Assembly: GCA_002407775.1 (NCBI GenBank)
Contig: DHOP01000046.1
Location: 17,188 to 47,710, forward strand
DNA from: Prevotella sp. UBA5387
Lineage (GTDB): Bacteria; Bacteroidota; Bacteroidia; Bacteroidales; Bacteroidaceae
Length of the DNA: 30,523 nt
Direction of reading: 5' to 3'
Each line of letters opens with the position of its first letter. The stretch's first letter is position 1. The notes under the pieces were generated by a model. That model was not told where the DNA came from and searched no databases. It saw nothing but the letters and a program-made list of their open reading frames with translations. Positions 1-8,705 of the stretch are shown here, in pieces. A program made the translations under genes and the position numbers.

Positions 1-52
1 ACATCGATGTGTTTGGGCGTGATCGACGCCATCACGCCCAAACACATCGATG
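1..52. repeat. Perfect 22-bp inverted repeat at the window edge
   Basis: Bases 2-23 are the exact reverse complement of bases 31-52, with a 7-base spacer. It falls inside the menD reading frame at the extreme left end. A perfect hairpin this long in a conserved enzyme gene is unlikely to be natural. The usual cause is a fold-back (chimeric) read or amplification artefact at a contig end. Confidence 0.9.
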
Positions 53-948
53 AGATGTTGTTGAGCATCGAGGGAGAAGAAGAAGATTATTTGCCCGACT
101 TTATTGTCTACATGGGTGATACGTTTGTGAGTAATCGACTAAAGGCATTCTTGCGCAAGACTAAGGGGGTGAGAACCGTCATCGTGAACCGCGATGGTGA
201 GTTGCATGACGTGACGATGCATGCCACCGACATCGTGCAAGCCTCCATTGACGACACGTTGTCAGAACTCCGTATGGCCATCTATGAAAAGCACCCTACG
301 GATTATCATGACCAATGGCAGGCGTTGCTCAAGCCGCTAATCCTTCATAGTGAATCCTATAGACCTGATTTTTCTCAAATGTCCGCGGTACGCGATCTTT
401 TTGTGAAAACGACCAATCTAGATTGTCAATACCAGTTTGCCAATAGCCAGTCTATCCGACTAGGGTTGCTCTATTCTGATCATTACCTTTATTGCAATCG
501 TGGAGTCAATGGCATCGAGGGTAGTTTGTCAACCGCCGTAGGATTTGCCAGCGCTTGTAGTGAGCCGCTATTTTGCGTCATTGGTGACCTTAGCTTTTTT
601 TATGATCAGAATGCTTTGTGGAACGAGAATCTCACCAGCAACTTACGTATCCTGCTACTCAACAACGGTGGCGGAGGCATCTTTAGTCATTTACCAGGCT
701 TGAAGGATAGTCCAGCTCTCGAAAATCTCATCATTGGAGCCCATGGGGCTAATGCCAGGAGTATTTGTTCTGGGTGTGGGGTGCACTATCTTGATGCCCA
801 CAACCAAGAGGAATTGGAGTATGGCATGGAAGAGTTAGCTGAGCAAGACTCCCTGACGCCTATTTTGTTGGAGGTCTTCACCGATGGCGATGAGGACGAG
901 CGTGTGATGCGAGACTTCCTTTTTGGAAATAGAAAAAAACTTAATTAA
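1..948 (+). CDS. menD: 2-succinyl-5-enolpyruvyl-6-hydroxy-3-cyclohexene-1-carboxylate synthase MenD, C-terminal part (5' truncated)
   Basis: Thiamine-diphosphate enzyme that joins 2-oxoglutarate to isochorismate in cytoplasmic menaquinone biosynthesis. The frame is open to the left edge, so the N-terminal substrate domain lies outside the window. About 310 residues remain: the end of the central domain (LPDFIVYMGD) and the whole C-terminal ThDP-binding domain, with NRGVNGIEGSLSTAVGF, the metal/ThDP motif GDLSFFYDQN and NNGGGGIF. Identity is supported by menB, menC and menE following on the same strand. The first ~23 bases are an inverted copy of bases 31-52, so the first eight or so codons are probably an assembly artefact and not true MenD sequence. 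The stop lies 7 bp before the preferred menB start. Confidence 0.93.
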   Translation, partial: TSMCLGVIDAITPKHIDEMLLSIEGEEEDYLPDFIVYMGDTFVSNRLKAFLRKTKGVRTVIVNRDGELHDVTMHATDIVQASIDDTLSELRMAIYEKHPTDYHDQWQALLKPLILHSESYRPDFSQMSAVRDLFVKTTNLDCQYQFANSQSIRLGLLYSDHYLYCNRGVNGIEGSLSTAVGFASACSEPLFCVIGDLSFFYDQNALWNENLTSNLRILLLNNGGGGIFSHLPGLKDSPALENLIIGAHGANARSICSGCGVHYLDAHNQEELEYGMEELAEQDSLTPILLEVFTDGDEDERVMRDFLFGNRKKLN

Positions 949-955
949 CACCACT

Positions 956-1783
956 ATGAATCATCGTGAATGGAAGACTATAGAGGGCTTCGATTTTAAG
1001 GAAGTCCTCTTCGAAGAGTATAACCACATTGCCAAGATCACTATCAATAGGCCACGCTATCGCAATGCGTTCACACCGTTGACCGTACATGAGATGAGTC
1101 TTGCCTTTAACTATTGCCGAGAACAACTAGACATCAGGGTGGTCCTGTTGACGGGTGCCGGCGACAAGGCTTTTTGCTCCGGAGGCGATATGCATGTCAA
1201 GGGCAGAGGCGGATATGTAGGCAATGATGGTGTGCCAAGACTCAATGTGCTAGACCTTCAGATGCAGATACGTAGGTTGCCCAAACCGGTCATTGCCATG
1301 GTCAATGGTTATGCCATTGGTGGTGGGCATGTCCTACACGTGGTTTGCGACCTCACCGTAGCCTCGGAGAATGCCATCTTTGGACAGACAGGTCCCAAGG
1401 TAGGTAGCTTTGATGCAGGGCTTGGCGCAAGTTATCTAGCTAGAATCGTTGGTCAGAAGAAAGCTCGCGAGATATGGTTCCTTTGCCGGCAATATTCCGC
1501 TAAAGAGGCGGAGCAGATGGGATTGGTCAACAAGGTCGTGCCATTGGAGCATCTTGAGGACGAGTGCGTAGAGTGGGCAGAGACGATCATGGAGCGCTCT
1601 CCATTAGCATTGCGCATGATGAAGGCTGGTTTTAACGCCGAACTCGATGGTCAGGCGGGCATTCAGGAGTTGGCAGGTGATGCCACTATGCTCTATTATA
1701 CGCTTGATGAGGCGCACGAAGGGGGACAGGCCTTCCTAGAGAAACGAAAACCGGACTTTAGCAAGTATCCCCAGTTCCCTTAA
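956..1783 (+). CDS. menB: 1,4-dihydroxy-2-naphthoyl-CoA synthase MenB
   Basis: Crotonase-family enzyme that closes the naphthoate ring of o-succinylbenzoyl-CoA in menaquinone synthesis. Visible features are the N-terminal ITINRPRYRNAF segment, the oxyanion-hole regions (CSGGDMHVKG and NGYAIGGGHVLHVVCDL), the MenB-typical GQTGPKVGSFDAG, and the C-terminal FLEKRKPDFSKYPQFP tail. The frame is open from 923, but the ATG at 956 gives 275 residues starting MNHREWKTIEGF, which fits the family, and it lies just after the menD stop. The 923 start would overlap menD. It is probably co-transcribed with menD. The crotonase C-terminal half is complete, so the gene appears intact. Confidence 0.96.
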   Translation: MNHREWKTIEGFDFKEVLFEEYNHIAKITINRPRYRNAFTPLTVHEMSLAFNYCREQLDIRVVLLTGAGDKAFCSGGDMHVKGRGGYVGNDGVPRLNVLDLQMQIRRLPKPVIAMVNGYAIGGGHVLHVVCDLTVASENAIFGQTGPKVGSFDAGLGASYLARIVGQKKAREIWFLCRQYSAKEAEQMGLVNKVVPLEHLEDECVEWAETIMERSPLALRMMKAGFNAELDGQAGIQELAGDATMLYYTLDEAHEGGQAFLEKRKPDFSKYPQFP

Positions 1784-1917
1784 GGCAAACTAACAAGGAT
1801 GGTGGTTTAGAGACATATTAAAATAAGAACATATTAGAAAAGGACAATACATCTATTTCTCACTTTCCATTTAAAATGTCTTTTATCTCCTAATAATATG
1901 TCTTCACTATCGGTACT
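1784..1917 (+). other. menB-menC spacer, 134 bp
   Basis: AT-rich spacer inside the men cluster. I see no clear promoter box, hairpin or small ORF in it. It probably belongs to a continuous men transcript. Confidence 0.4.
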
Positions 1918-2952
1918 ATGTATAAAATAACCATCAGTGACCGTCTCTTGCACTTCAAATACCCCGCAGGCACCAGTAGGGGAGTGTACACTACTCACCA
2001 CTCTTACTATGTCCGCTTGGAAGCAGATGGGTTGATTGGTATCGGCGAATGCTCACCCTTGCCCGATCTCAGTTGTGATGCGATGCCCGATGAACGCTAT
2101 GAGAAGATACTAAGGCACATCTGTCATTTCGTGGAACGGACCGGAGGAATACCCTACGAGATGCTACGCCCCTATCCCTCCATGCTCTTTGGCATAGAGA
2201 CAGCCTTTGCTCAGGTGGATGCGGGAGGGTCTACGGGGCTATTCGACACCCCCTTTGCGCATGGTGAGGAGGGTATTACCATCAATGGATTGGTATGGAT
2301 GGGCACCTTCGAGGAGATGTATGAACGCTTGGCCGAGAAGTTGGAGGCTGGTTTTCATTGCGTAAAACTCAAGATTGGTGCCATCGACTGGGAACGAGAG
2401 ATAACGCTCATTCGTCACATTCGCGAGCACTTTGACAAGACCCAGATAGAACTTCGTGTGGATGCCAATGGGGGCTTTACGCCCGAGAACGCCATGCAAC
2501 GGCTTGAGACCTTGGCAAAATATGATATCCATTCCATCGAACAACCCATTCGTCAACACCAGTGGCATGAGATGACTCGCTTATGCAAGGAGTCGCCCCT
2601 TCCCATTGCGCTTGATGAAGAGCTCATCGGTGTCAATAGACCCGATCAAAAACTTCGGTTGCTTGATACCATCCACCCCGCTTATCTTGTGCTCAAACCC
2701 AGTCTTCATGGCGGGATGGCAGGATGCCGCGAGTGGATCAAGAGGGCCCAAGAGCGAGGCATAGGGTCATGGATCACCTCTGCCTTGGAGAGCAATGTTG
2801 GCCTTAACGCCGTGGCCCAATTTTGTGCCGACGTCTATGGCCCGCACATCACGATGCCCCAGGGCTTGGGAACAGGCCTGCTTTATACGGACAATATCGA
2901 AATGCCTTTGGAAATAAAGGGAGATAAACTATGGTTCTTAAAGAATTCTTAA
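1918..2952 (+). CDS. menC: o-succinylbenzoate synthase MenC
   Basis: Enolase-superfamily enzyme that dehydrates SHCHC to o-succinylbenzoate in menaquinone synthesis. The 344-residue protein shows the N-terminal capping domain (IGIGECSPLPDL) and a barrel carrying the superfamily residues in order: the K-x-K pair in HCVKLKIGA, the Asp of LRVDANGG, the Glu of SIEQPIR, the Asp/Glu of ALDEEL, and the Lys of LVLKPSL. These correspond to the metal ligands and the catalytic lysines. The last 22 bases overlap menE in another frame, which suggests translational coupling. A decayed piece of a second copy of this gene lies near 9064-9099. Confidence 0.95.
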   Translation: MYKITISDRLLHFKYPAGTSRGVYTTHHSYYVRLEADGLIGIGECSPLPDLSCDAMPDERYEKILRHICHFVERTGGIPYEMLRPYPSMLFGIETAFAQVDAGGSTGLFDTPFAHGEEGITINGLVWMGTFEEMYERLAEKLEAGFHCVKLKIGAIDWEREITLIRHIREHFDKTQIELRVDANGGFTPENAMQRLETLAKYDIHSIEQPIRQHQWHEMTRLCKESPLPIALDEELIGVNRPDQKLRLLDTIHPAYLVLKPSLHGGMAGCREWIKRAQERGIGSWITSALESNVGLNAVAQFCADVYGPHITMPQGLGTGLLYTDNIEMPLEIKGDKLWFLKNS

Positions 2953-3923
2953 GGGAGTGGAATAGCGATGCCGCCACCATAACGGTGCATACCAGCGGTT
3001 CGACGGGAACACCAAAGTCAATGTCAGTGGAAAAGAAGCGCATGCTTGCCTCGGCGCGTATCACATGCGACTTTCTCGGTTTGACGGCCTCCGACACCGC
3101 TCTGCTCTGTATGAACCTCAACTATATTGGGGCCAAGATGGTGGTGGTTCGCTCCATTGAACGTGGCATGAGCCTCTGCGATGTGCCGCCATCTGGACAC
3201 CCTTACGCCGACCTTCCTGAACAATGGCGCAAGCATGGTAGAATCACGTTTGCCGCGATGGTGCCCATGCAGGTGTATAATGCCCTCGAATCCCCTGAAG
3301 AGACGGAATGGTTGCGAAGCATCGACCACCTCATCATTGGTGGCGGAGCAATAGATAGCCGCTTGGAACGCAAACTTCGTCCCTTCCCAAACCATGTTTG
3401 GAGCACCTATGGCATGACCGAAACCCTCTCACACATCGCCTTGCGACGACTCAATGGTGATGACGCCAGTGAGTGGTACAAGCCTTTTGACACGGTAGAG
3501 ATAAGCCAGACCGCCGATGGTTGCTTGGTCATCGATGCGCCTCTCATCCACGAAGGAAAGCTTGAGACCAATGATCGCGTAGAGATCGTCAAGGGTAAAG
3601 GCTTCCGCATTCTTGGGCGCAAGGACAACGTCATCAACTCTGGTGGCATTAAGATACAGATTGAGGAGGTGGAGCGCAACCTGAGGTTATTCATGCCCGT
3701 TCCTTTCCTCATCACTCGTGTACATGATGAGAAGTTTGGCGAATGTGTCGTTTTGCTCACCGAGGCTACCGACATGGCCGAGATGTCCGAGATTTGCCAT
3801 AACGTCCTTCCTAACTATTGGGTGCCTCGCCGATATATTCACGTAGATAAAATCCCTATAGCCGGCAACGATAAACCTGCTCGCGCGGAGGCCGAAAGAA
3901 TAGCCAACCTAGGCAAGGAATAA
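2931..3923 (+). CDS. menE: o-succinylbenzoate-CoA ligase MenE
   Basis: ANL-superfamily adenylating enzyme that activates o-succinylbenzoate with ATP and CoA, making the MenB substrate. Motifs in order: the phosphate-binding loop HTSGSTGTPKSM near residue 22, STYGMTET near residue 162, TNDRVEI, the hinge FRILGRKDNVINSGG, and the A10-type lysine in AGNDKPARAEA near the end. At 330 residues it lacks much of the N-terminal region of the ~480-residue enzymes of Bacillus, which is the usual short form in Bacteroidales as far as I know. It overlaps menC by 22 bp. A 3' fragment of a second copy lies at 9097-9175. Confidence 0.94.
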   Translation: MVLKEFLREWNSDAATITVHTSGSTGTPKSMSVEKKRMLASARITCDFLGLTASDTALLCMNLNYIGAKMVVVRSIERGMSLCDVPPSGHPYADLPEQWRKHGRITFAAMVPMQVYNALESPEETEWLRSIDHLIIGGGAIDSRLERKLRPFPNHVWSTYGMTETLSHIALRRLNGDDASEWYKPFDTVEISQTADGCLVIDAPLIHEGKLETNDRVEIVKGKGFRILGRKDNVINSGGIKIQIEEVERNLRLFMPVPFLITRVHDEKFGECVVLLTEATDMAEMSEICHNVLPNYWVPRRYIHVDKIPIAGNDKPARAEAERIANLGKE

Positions 3924-3958
3924 GTCTAATAAAACCTACTTTGAATAGAATTAATATA

Positions 3959-3973
3959 GGTTGAAGGTCAACC
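3959..3973. terminator. Small hairpin between convergent menE and mfd
   Basis: A perfect 6-bp stem (GGTTGA / TCAACC) with a 3-base loop sits in the 71-bp convergent gap. There is no T-run on either side, so it is a weak terminator candidate. Confidence 0.3.
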
Positions 3974-3994
3974 AAATGCAGGACACTACAAAGA

Positions 3995-6900
3995 TTACTC
4001 TTGGCGCTCCATCTGCCGCAATAGGCTTAAGGCATCGGAGACGGTTGAGACGGAGGTTACATGAATCATGCGATGGCCATGAGTATCTTTGAAGTTGCAA
4101 CGGCGTGCATTTGCCATTACAAACTTAATAATGCGCCCAAAAGCACCGCTCTGGTAGAATGGGCTATTATTATTGGACACAAATTGTAAGTTCATAGATC
4201 CTTGTCGTAGTATGATTTTCTCACAACCAAGTCGCTTGCCTACACGTCTAAGCGTCACCACGTTCATCAATTCCTCGCCTTCGGGGGGCACTGGTCCAAA
4301 ACGATCGACGAGTCTCTGGCGATAAGAAGCTAATGTGTCATCATCCTCAATGTTGTCAAGTTCACGGTAAAGAAGTATGCGCTCACTACTCCCGGGAACG
4401 TAGGTTTCGGGGAAGTACATCTCAAGATCACTTTCTACCGCACAATCCTCCACAAATTCGCTTCCCAAAATTTCTTTTCCCTGCTTGATTTCTTCGGCGT
4501 AAAGGTCGGAAAATTCATCGTTACGTAGTTCGGTCACGGCTTGGTTCAGAATCTTCTGATAAGTCTCATATCCTAGGTCCTCCATAAATCCGCTCTGCTC
4601 AGCACCAAGAAGGTTACCAGCACCACGAATGTCAAGATCTTGCATTGCAAGATTGAAGCCACTACCTAATTCGGAGAATGTCTCCAATGCCTCAAGCCTT
4701 CGCCGTGCCTCAGGTGATAAGGCACTCTTTGGCGGTGCGAGAAGATAACAGAATGCTTTTCGATTGCTTCGACCCACGCGGCCTCTCATTTGATGGAGGT
4801 CGGACAATCCGAAGTGGTTTGCCCCATTGATAATGATAGTATTAGCATTTGGGATGTCAATTCCATTTTCAACAATGGTAGTGGAAAGTAGCACGTCATA
4901 GTCGTAATTGATGAAACCCATGATGATTTTTTCCAATGCCTCCGGCTCCATTTGCCCATGTCCGATAGCTACACGGCAATCAGGAATATACTTCTTAATT
5001 ACGTCGGCTATTTCTGGCAAGTTCGAAATACGGTTGTTGACAAAGAAAACTTGACCATTGCGACTCATCTCAAAGCCAATAGCATCAGTTATCACCTCCT
5101 GATCGTAGGTGCACAGCTCTGTGTGAATCGGATAACGGTTGGGGGGCGGAGTGCGCATGATGCTCATGTCTCTCGCTCCCATCAATGAGAATTGAAGAGT
5201 TCGCGGAATAGGTGTAGCTGACATTGTGAGCGTGTCAACATTGGTCTTTATCTTACGTAGTTTCTCCTTTGTGCCCACACCGAACTTCTGTTCCTCATCG
5301 ATGATTAGAAGGCCAAGGTCGCGCCACTTTACGGCCTTGCCTAGGAGCTTATGCGTGCCGATAATGATGTCTATCTTACCTGATTCCAAATCTTCCAAGA
5401 CCTGTCTCGTTTGTTTAGCAGAACGGGCACGTGAAAGATAGTCTACACGTACAGGAAAGTCCTTCAGGCGGTCGCGGAAGTTCTGGTAATGTTGAAAAGC
5501 GAGGACCGTAGTGGGCACAAGCACAGCTACCTGTTTACTATCACAAGCGGCCTTGAAAGCCGAGCGGATAGCCACCTCGGTCTTTCCGAAGCCCACATCG
5601 CCACAAATAAGTCTATCCATAGGTACAGCTCGCTCCATGTCGAACTTCACATCCTGAGTAGCCTTCATCTGATCGGGTGTATCCTCATAGAGGAAACTGG
5701 CTTCCAACTCATGTTGCATAAAGTTGTCCGCACTAAAGGTAAACCCCTTTTCGTGACGACGTTTGGCATAGAGACGGATAAGGTCACGAGCAATATCCTT
5801 GATTCTCTTCTTGGTCTTTTCCTTGAGTCGCTCCCACGCACCCGTTCCAAGTGTGCTGAGTCGAGGCGGTTCGCCAGTGTCGCTTCGCCGATATTTGCTT
5901 ATCTTATAGAGAGAGTGGATGCTCACATCCACTTTGTCATTGTTCTGATAGATGATACGTATGACCTCTTGATACTGAGTGGGTGCCTTCGGATCCTGAG
6001 GATGAGGAATGGGTACACGGACAAGACCGCCAAACTTGCCAATACCAAAGTCTACATGAACAATGAAGTCACCCACTTCCATCTCTTGCAATTCTTTCAT
6101 CGTAAGTGCCACCTTACCTGCACGGGCCGTGTCACTTTTGAGATTGTATTTATGGAAGCGGTCAAAAATCTGGTGATCGGTAAAGAAGCAAGCCTTAAGG
6201 TCGTTGTCCGTGAAACCCTCATGAATCGTACGATCTACTGGTGTAAACTCTATGCCAGAACGTTGCGCATCAACGACACTACGTTCTTTGTCGATGCCCA
6301 TCTCGTCGAAGATATCCCTAAGTCGTTGTTGTTGCTTTTGGCTATCAGCAAGAATGTAAAGGCGATAGCCTTGCAAGAGATAATCCTCCAGCGATTGTCT
6401 CAGAAGAGTGAAGTTTTTATGAAAAAGCGGTTGGGGGGTGATATTGAATGGAATGGACACTTGTGGTGTGTTCTTGGCCTGTTGTCCAAACTCGACTATG
6501 TGAAATTTTTCTACATCCACGGCAAATTGTGTGGCGGTACAAAGCGCACTTTCCTTAGTCATTTCACGTCGAATACGCTCCTGTTCCATCTCGGTGGCAT
6601 CATCCAAACGCTCTGCTAATGCTTGGGCGGAAAACCCTTCATTATAGATACTATCGACTATTCCGCATGCGAATTCCATGTCTCGCCCAACAAGTAGAGT
6701 ATCTTTGGGCAGGAATTGGAGAAAAGGAATCCTCTTAGTGTTGTTTTTGGAAAGTTCGGGCACAATCTCTACTTCCGTCTTTCTATCCTTTGAGAGTTGA
6801 TCTTCAACGGTGAATGTACGAATGGTATCCACCTCATCTCCAAAGAAGTCAATACGGAACGGTAACTCGCAAGAGAACGAATAAACATCAAGGATACTTC

Positions 6901-7477
6901 CGCGAACGGCAAATTGGCCAGGTTCGTAAACATAATCGGTTTGGCTGAACCCCAAATCACGTAGCCGGCGTTCTAAATCGGAGAGATCCACGGTATGTCC
7001 TGCACGAAGCGACACCCTCCGTTCGTCAAGATGTGATTGAGAAACTACCAACTCAGCCACGGCTTCCGGATGAGTAACAATATACAATGAAGTTCCTTCC
7101 TTTTTAGCGGATAAAGTTGCTAATACCTCTGTTCGTAATATTTCATTAGCCGCATCTTTCTGACCATATTTTACGGCTCGACGGTACGTAGAAGGGAAGA
7201 ATTGTACCTTTATATCTGGTTTGTCATCATTGGCCGCTCCACTACCCATCAGTGCTTGTAAGTCGTTGTAGAAATAGCCAGCCTCGTCGGCATCTTGCAA
7301 GATGAATAGGACTGTCTTTTTTAGCTTTTGGGCAACGGAAGCGAAAAACATGGGAGAAGCCGAGCCCATAAGACCTTGCAAGAAAATAGTTCTGATGGAA
7401 TCATTTTCCTGAGTCTTCATAAATGCATCTACTTGAGGTATCAAACCGTATTGACTTCGTAAATCCTGGATTTTCAT
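3995..7477 (-). CDS. mfd: Transcription-repair coupling factor Mfd
   Basis: ATP-dependent translocase that removes RNA polymerase stalled at DNA lesions and recruits UvrA. The 1160 residues match the family length (E. coli about 1148). Order of domains: N-terminal UvrB-like module; CarD-like RNA-polymerase-interacting domain (MEVGDFIVHVDFGIGKFGG, about residues 460-530); helicase lobes with Walker A GDVGFGKTE, the box IDEEQKFGV, motif SATPIPRTLQ and motif VI QMRGRVGRSNR; C-terminal TRCF regulatory domain. The start ATG at 7477 gives MKIQDLRSQYGL. It is monocistronic, convergent with the men genes, and preceded by a 5' leader that can form a strong hairpin. A long open frame on the opposite strand (5489-6619) is a shadow. 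Confidence 0.98.
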   Translation of the reverse strand: MKIQDLRSQYGLIPQVDAFMKTQENDSIRTIFLQGLMGSASPMFFASVAQKLKKTVLFILQDADEAGYFYNDLQALMGSGAANDDKPDIKVQFFPSTYRRAVKYGQKDAANEILRTEVLATLSAKKEGTSLYIVTHPEAVAELVVSQSHLDERRVSLRAGHTVDLSDLERRLRDLGFSQTDYVYEPGQFAVRGSILDVYSFSCELPFRIDFFGDEVDTIRTFTVEDQLSKDRKTEVEIVPELSKNNTKRIPFLQFLPKDTLLVGRDMEFACGIVDSIYNEGFSAQALAERLDDATEMEQERIRREMTKESALCTATQFAVDVEKFHIVEFGQQAKNTPQVSIPFNITPQPLFHKNFTLLRQSLEDYLLQGYRLYILADSQKQQQRLRDIFDEMGIDKERSVVDAQRSGIEFTPVDRTIHEGFTDNDLKACFFTDHQIFDRFHKYNLKSDTARAGKVALTMKELQEMEVGDFIVHVDFGIGKFGGLVRVPIPHPQDPKAPTQYQEVIRIIYQNNDKVDVSIHSLYKISKYRRSDTGEPPRLSTLGTGAWERLKEKTKKRIKDIARDLIRLYAKRRHEKGFTFSADNFMQHELEASFLYEDTPDQMKATQDVKFDMERAVPMDRLICGDVGFGKTEVAIRSAFKAACDSKQVAVLVPTTVLAFQHYQNFRDRLKDFPVRVDYLSRARSAKQTRQVLEDLESGKIDIIIGTHKLLGKAVKWRDLGLLIIDEEQKFGVGTKEKLRKIKTNVDTLTMSATPIPRTLQFSLMGARDMSIMRTPPPNRYPIHTELCTYDQEVITDAIGFEMSRNGQVFFVNNRISNLPEIADVIKKYIPDCRVAIGHGQMEPEALEKIIMGFINYDYDVLLSTTIVENGIDIPNANTIIINGANHFGLSDLHQMRGRVGRSNRKAFCYLLAPPKSALSPEARRRLEALETFSELGSGFNLAMQDLDIRGAGNLLGAEQSGFMEDLGYETYQKILNQAVTELRNDEFSDLYAEEIKQGKEILGSEFVEDCAVESDLEMYFPETYVPGSSERILLYRELDNIEDDDTLASYRQRLVDRFGPVPPEGEELMNVVTLRRVGKRLGCEKIILRQGSMNLQFVSNNNSPFYQSGAFGRIIKFVMANARRCNFKDTHGHRMIHVTSVSTVSDALSLLRQMERQE

Positions 7478-7513
7478 CTGCTATTTATCGGCTTAGTAAA
7501 TATCATAGTTATA

Positions 7514-7546
7514 GAGCGACAATGGAAAAATATTCCTTTGTCGCTC
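7514..7546 (-). promoter_or_regulatory. Hairpin in the presumed mfd 5' leader
   Basis: GAGCGACAA (7514-7522) pairs with TTGTCGCTC (7538-7546), and the arms extend inward through GGAA/TTCC after a one-base mismatch, about 13 bp in all. It lies between the likely promoter and the mfd ATG. There is no adjacent T-run, so it looks like a leader structure or operator and not a terminator. Confidence 0.5.
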
Positions 7547-7561
7547 GTTATAAATATTATG

Positions 7562-7569
7562 CAAAGTTA
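7562..7569 (-). promoter_or_regulatory. Probable -7 box for mfd
   Basis: Minus-strand TAACTTTG fits the Bacteroidetes -7 consensus TAnnTTTG. A convincing -33 TTTG at the usual spacing is not visible. Transcription would start near 7555, giving a leader of roughly 80 bases. Confidence 0.4.
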
Positions 7570-7715
7570 CGAAGTTTTCCGTACCTTAAAGCATGAACAA
7601 GTATTTTTGTGAAGGATATTTCTCTTCCACTATATCTCCTAGACTTATATAAGGATTACATCTTAAAACTAGTGATGGTGTATTGACACGTAATTCTACA
7701 TAGTATTGACAAAGT

Positions 7716-8621
7716 TTAGTAAGATTTATTAAGTATCGCCCACTCATCATTGGTATAGAGAGAAAACAAATGTGTTGTTTCAGTTGTTTCAGTAGTATCA
7801 CCTGGAACTTTGCCACCAAAAAAACTTCCTGAATAAACCGTGATTTGGTTGCGAGTGATAGGAACGTCTGCAAACTCTATCTGTTTAATAATATTGATGT
7901 TAGGACCATAAGCCGTTACTTGCATTTGGAGTACATTGCTATCCGATCTTGGAAAAGTATATACTTCAAATGTTCCGGGTTTATTCTGCATATCGGTCGT
8001 AATATTAATGCTTTCAGTTTGTCGCGAATCCACACATCCCACACCGTTTACCGCATCAAATGTGGAGCTACCACCAGTATAATAAAATCGCATTAATGAT
8101 ACGGTAGTTGGTATGGTATCCAAAGCCATGAATCGAAATGCTGCGACAGCTCTTTTCAACGTAAGGTCATAAGAGGCATTCTCGCTCACCGTAACATCTT
8201 GACTATAATAGAAAGTATCGGTTAATTTACCATCAAAAGTTATCTTTCGGGCATCTGTCATTGTTGGATTGTTTTGTCCGCTATGTGCAAGTATAACAAT
8301 CTTGAAATCTCCTTTTGGCAACACAACCTTAAGAGACCCAAAATCAGAATCAGACTTCGTCTGATTCACTTGTTTAATCTTTGTACCTGCTTGATAAATG
8401 GCCAAATTTATCATACTACAAATAGACTTCACTTCGGTACTACGTGATGCTTGGCCCGAATTAAATGGAATCTGCTCCATTTGAACAACATTGAATCTTA
8501 CCTCAATACCTTTTTCTGATTCCTTCTCATCTTCGATATCTGCGGTTATCACTTTTTGGCAAGAGCAATATCCAAGGCATAAAAATAGAATTAACAATAA
8601 AGGTGTGTTAGCTTTTTTCAT
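7716..8621 (-). CDS. FimB/Mfa2-family fimbrial anchor-like lipoprotein
   Basis: 301-residue predicted outer-surface lipoprotein. The start MKKANTPLLLILFLCLGYCSC is a signal peptide ending in a cysteine-rich lipobox; Cys21 (preceded by Ser) or Cys19 is the likely lipidated residue. The body fits the beta-sandwich fimbrial-anchor family: an AIYQAG strand, VVLPKGDFKIVILAHSG, a DLTLKRAVAAFRF segment typical of Mfa2/FimB-like proteins, and a terminal YTNDEWAIL strand. Such proteins anchor or cap fimbriae next to a fimbrillin gene, but no fimbrillin gene is adjacent here, so it is an orphan or acts alone. Family assignment is by motif recognition only. A promoter with both boxes lies just upstream. 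Confidence 0.65.
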   Translation of the reverse strand: MKKANTPLLLILFLCLGYCSCQKVITADIEDEKESEKGIEVRFNVVQMEQIPFNSGQASRSTEVKSICSMINLAIYQAGTKIKQVNQTKSDSDFGSLKVVLPKGDFKIVILAHSGQNNPTMTDARKITFDGKLTDTFYYSQDVTVSENASYDLTLKRAVAAFRFMALDTIPTTVSLMRFYYTGGSSTFDAVNGVGCVDSRQTESINITTDMQNKPGTFEVYTFPRSDSNVLQMQVTAYGPNINIIKQIEFADVPITRNQITVYSGSFFGGKVPGDTTETTETTHLFSLYTNDEWAILNKSY

Positions 8622-8646
8622 GTGTTAATAATTTGATTAATTAATG

Positions 8647-8678
8647 CAAATATAATAACAAATTTTTATCAATCCAAA
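8647..8678 (-). promoter_or_regulatory. Promoter of the FimB/Mfa2-like gene
   Basis: Minus-strand TTTG (8678-8675), a 20-base spacer, and TATATTTG (8654-8647) match the Bacteroidetes TTTG-N19-TAnnTTTG promoter closely. The start point would be near 8640, about 20 bases before the ATG. Confidence 0.55.
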
Positions 8679-8705
8679 AAATGTATGAAAAAATCATCTT
8701 TTTTA

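Noticed and set aside
3933..3973. Strong bidirectional terminator between menE and mfd
   Set aside because: The stems are only 6 bp and neither is followed by a T-run, so only a low-confidence hairpin is reported.
5489..6619. 376-codon open frame on the plus strand
   Set aside because: It lies fully opposite the conserved mfd coding sequence, has no recognisable domain, and is explained as a shadow of mfd codon use.
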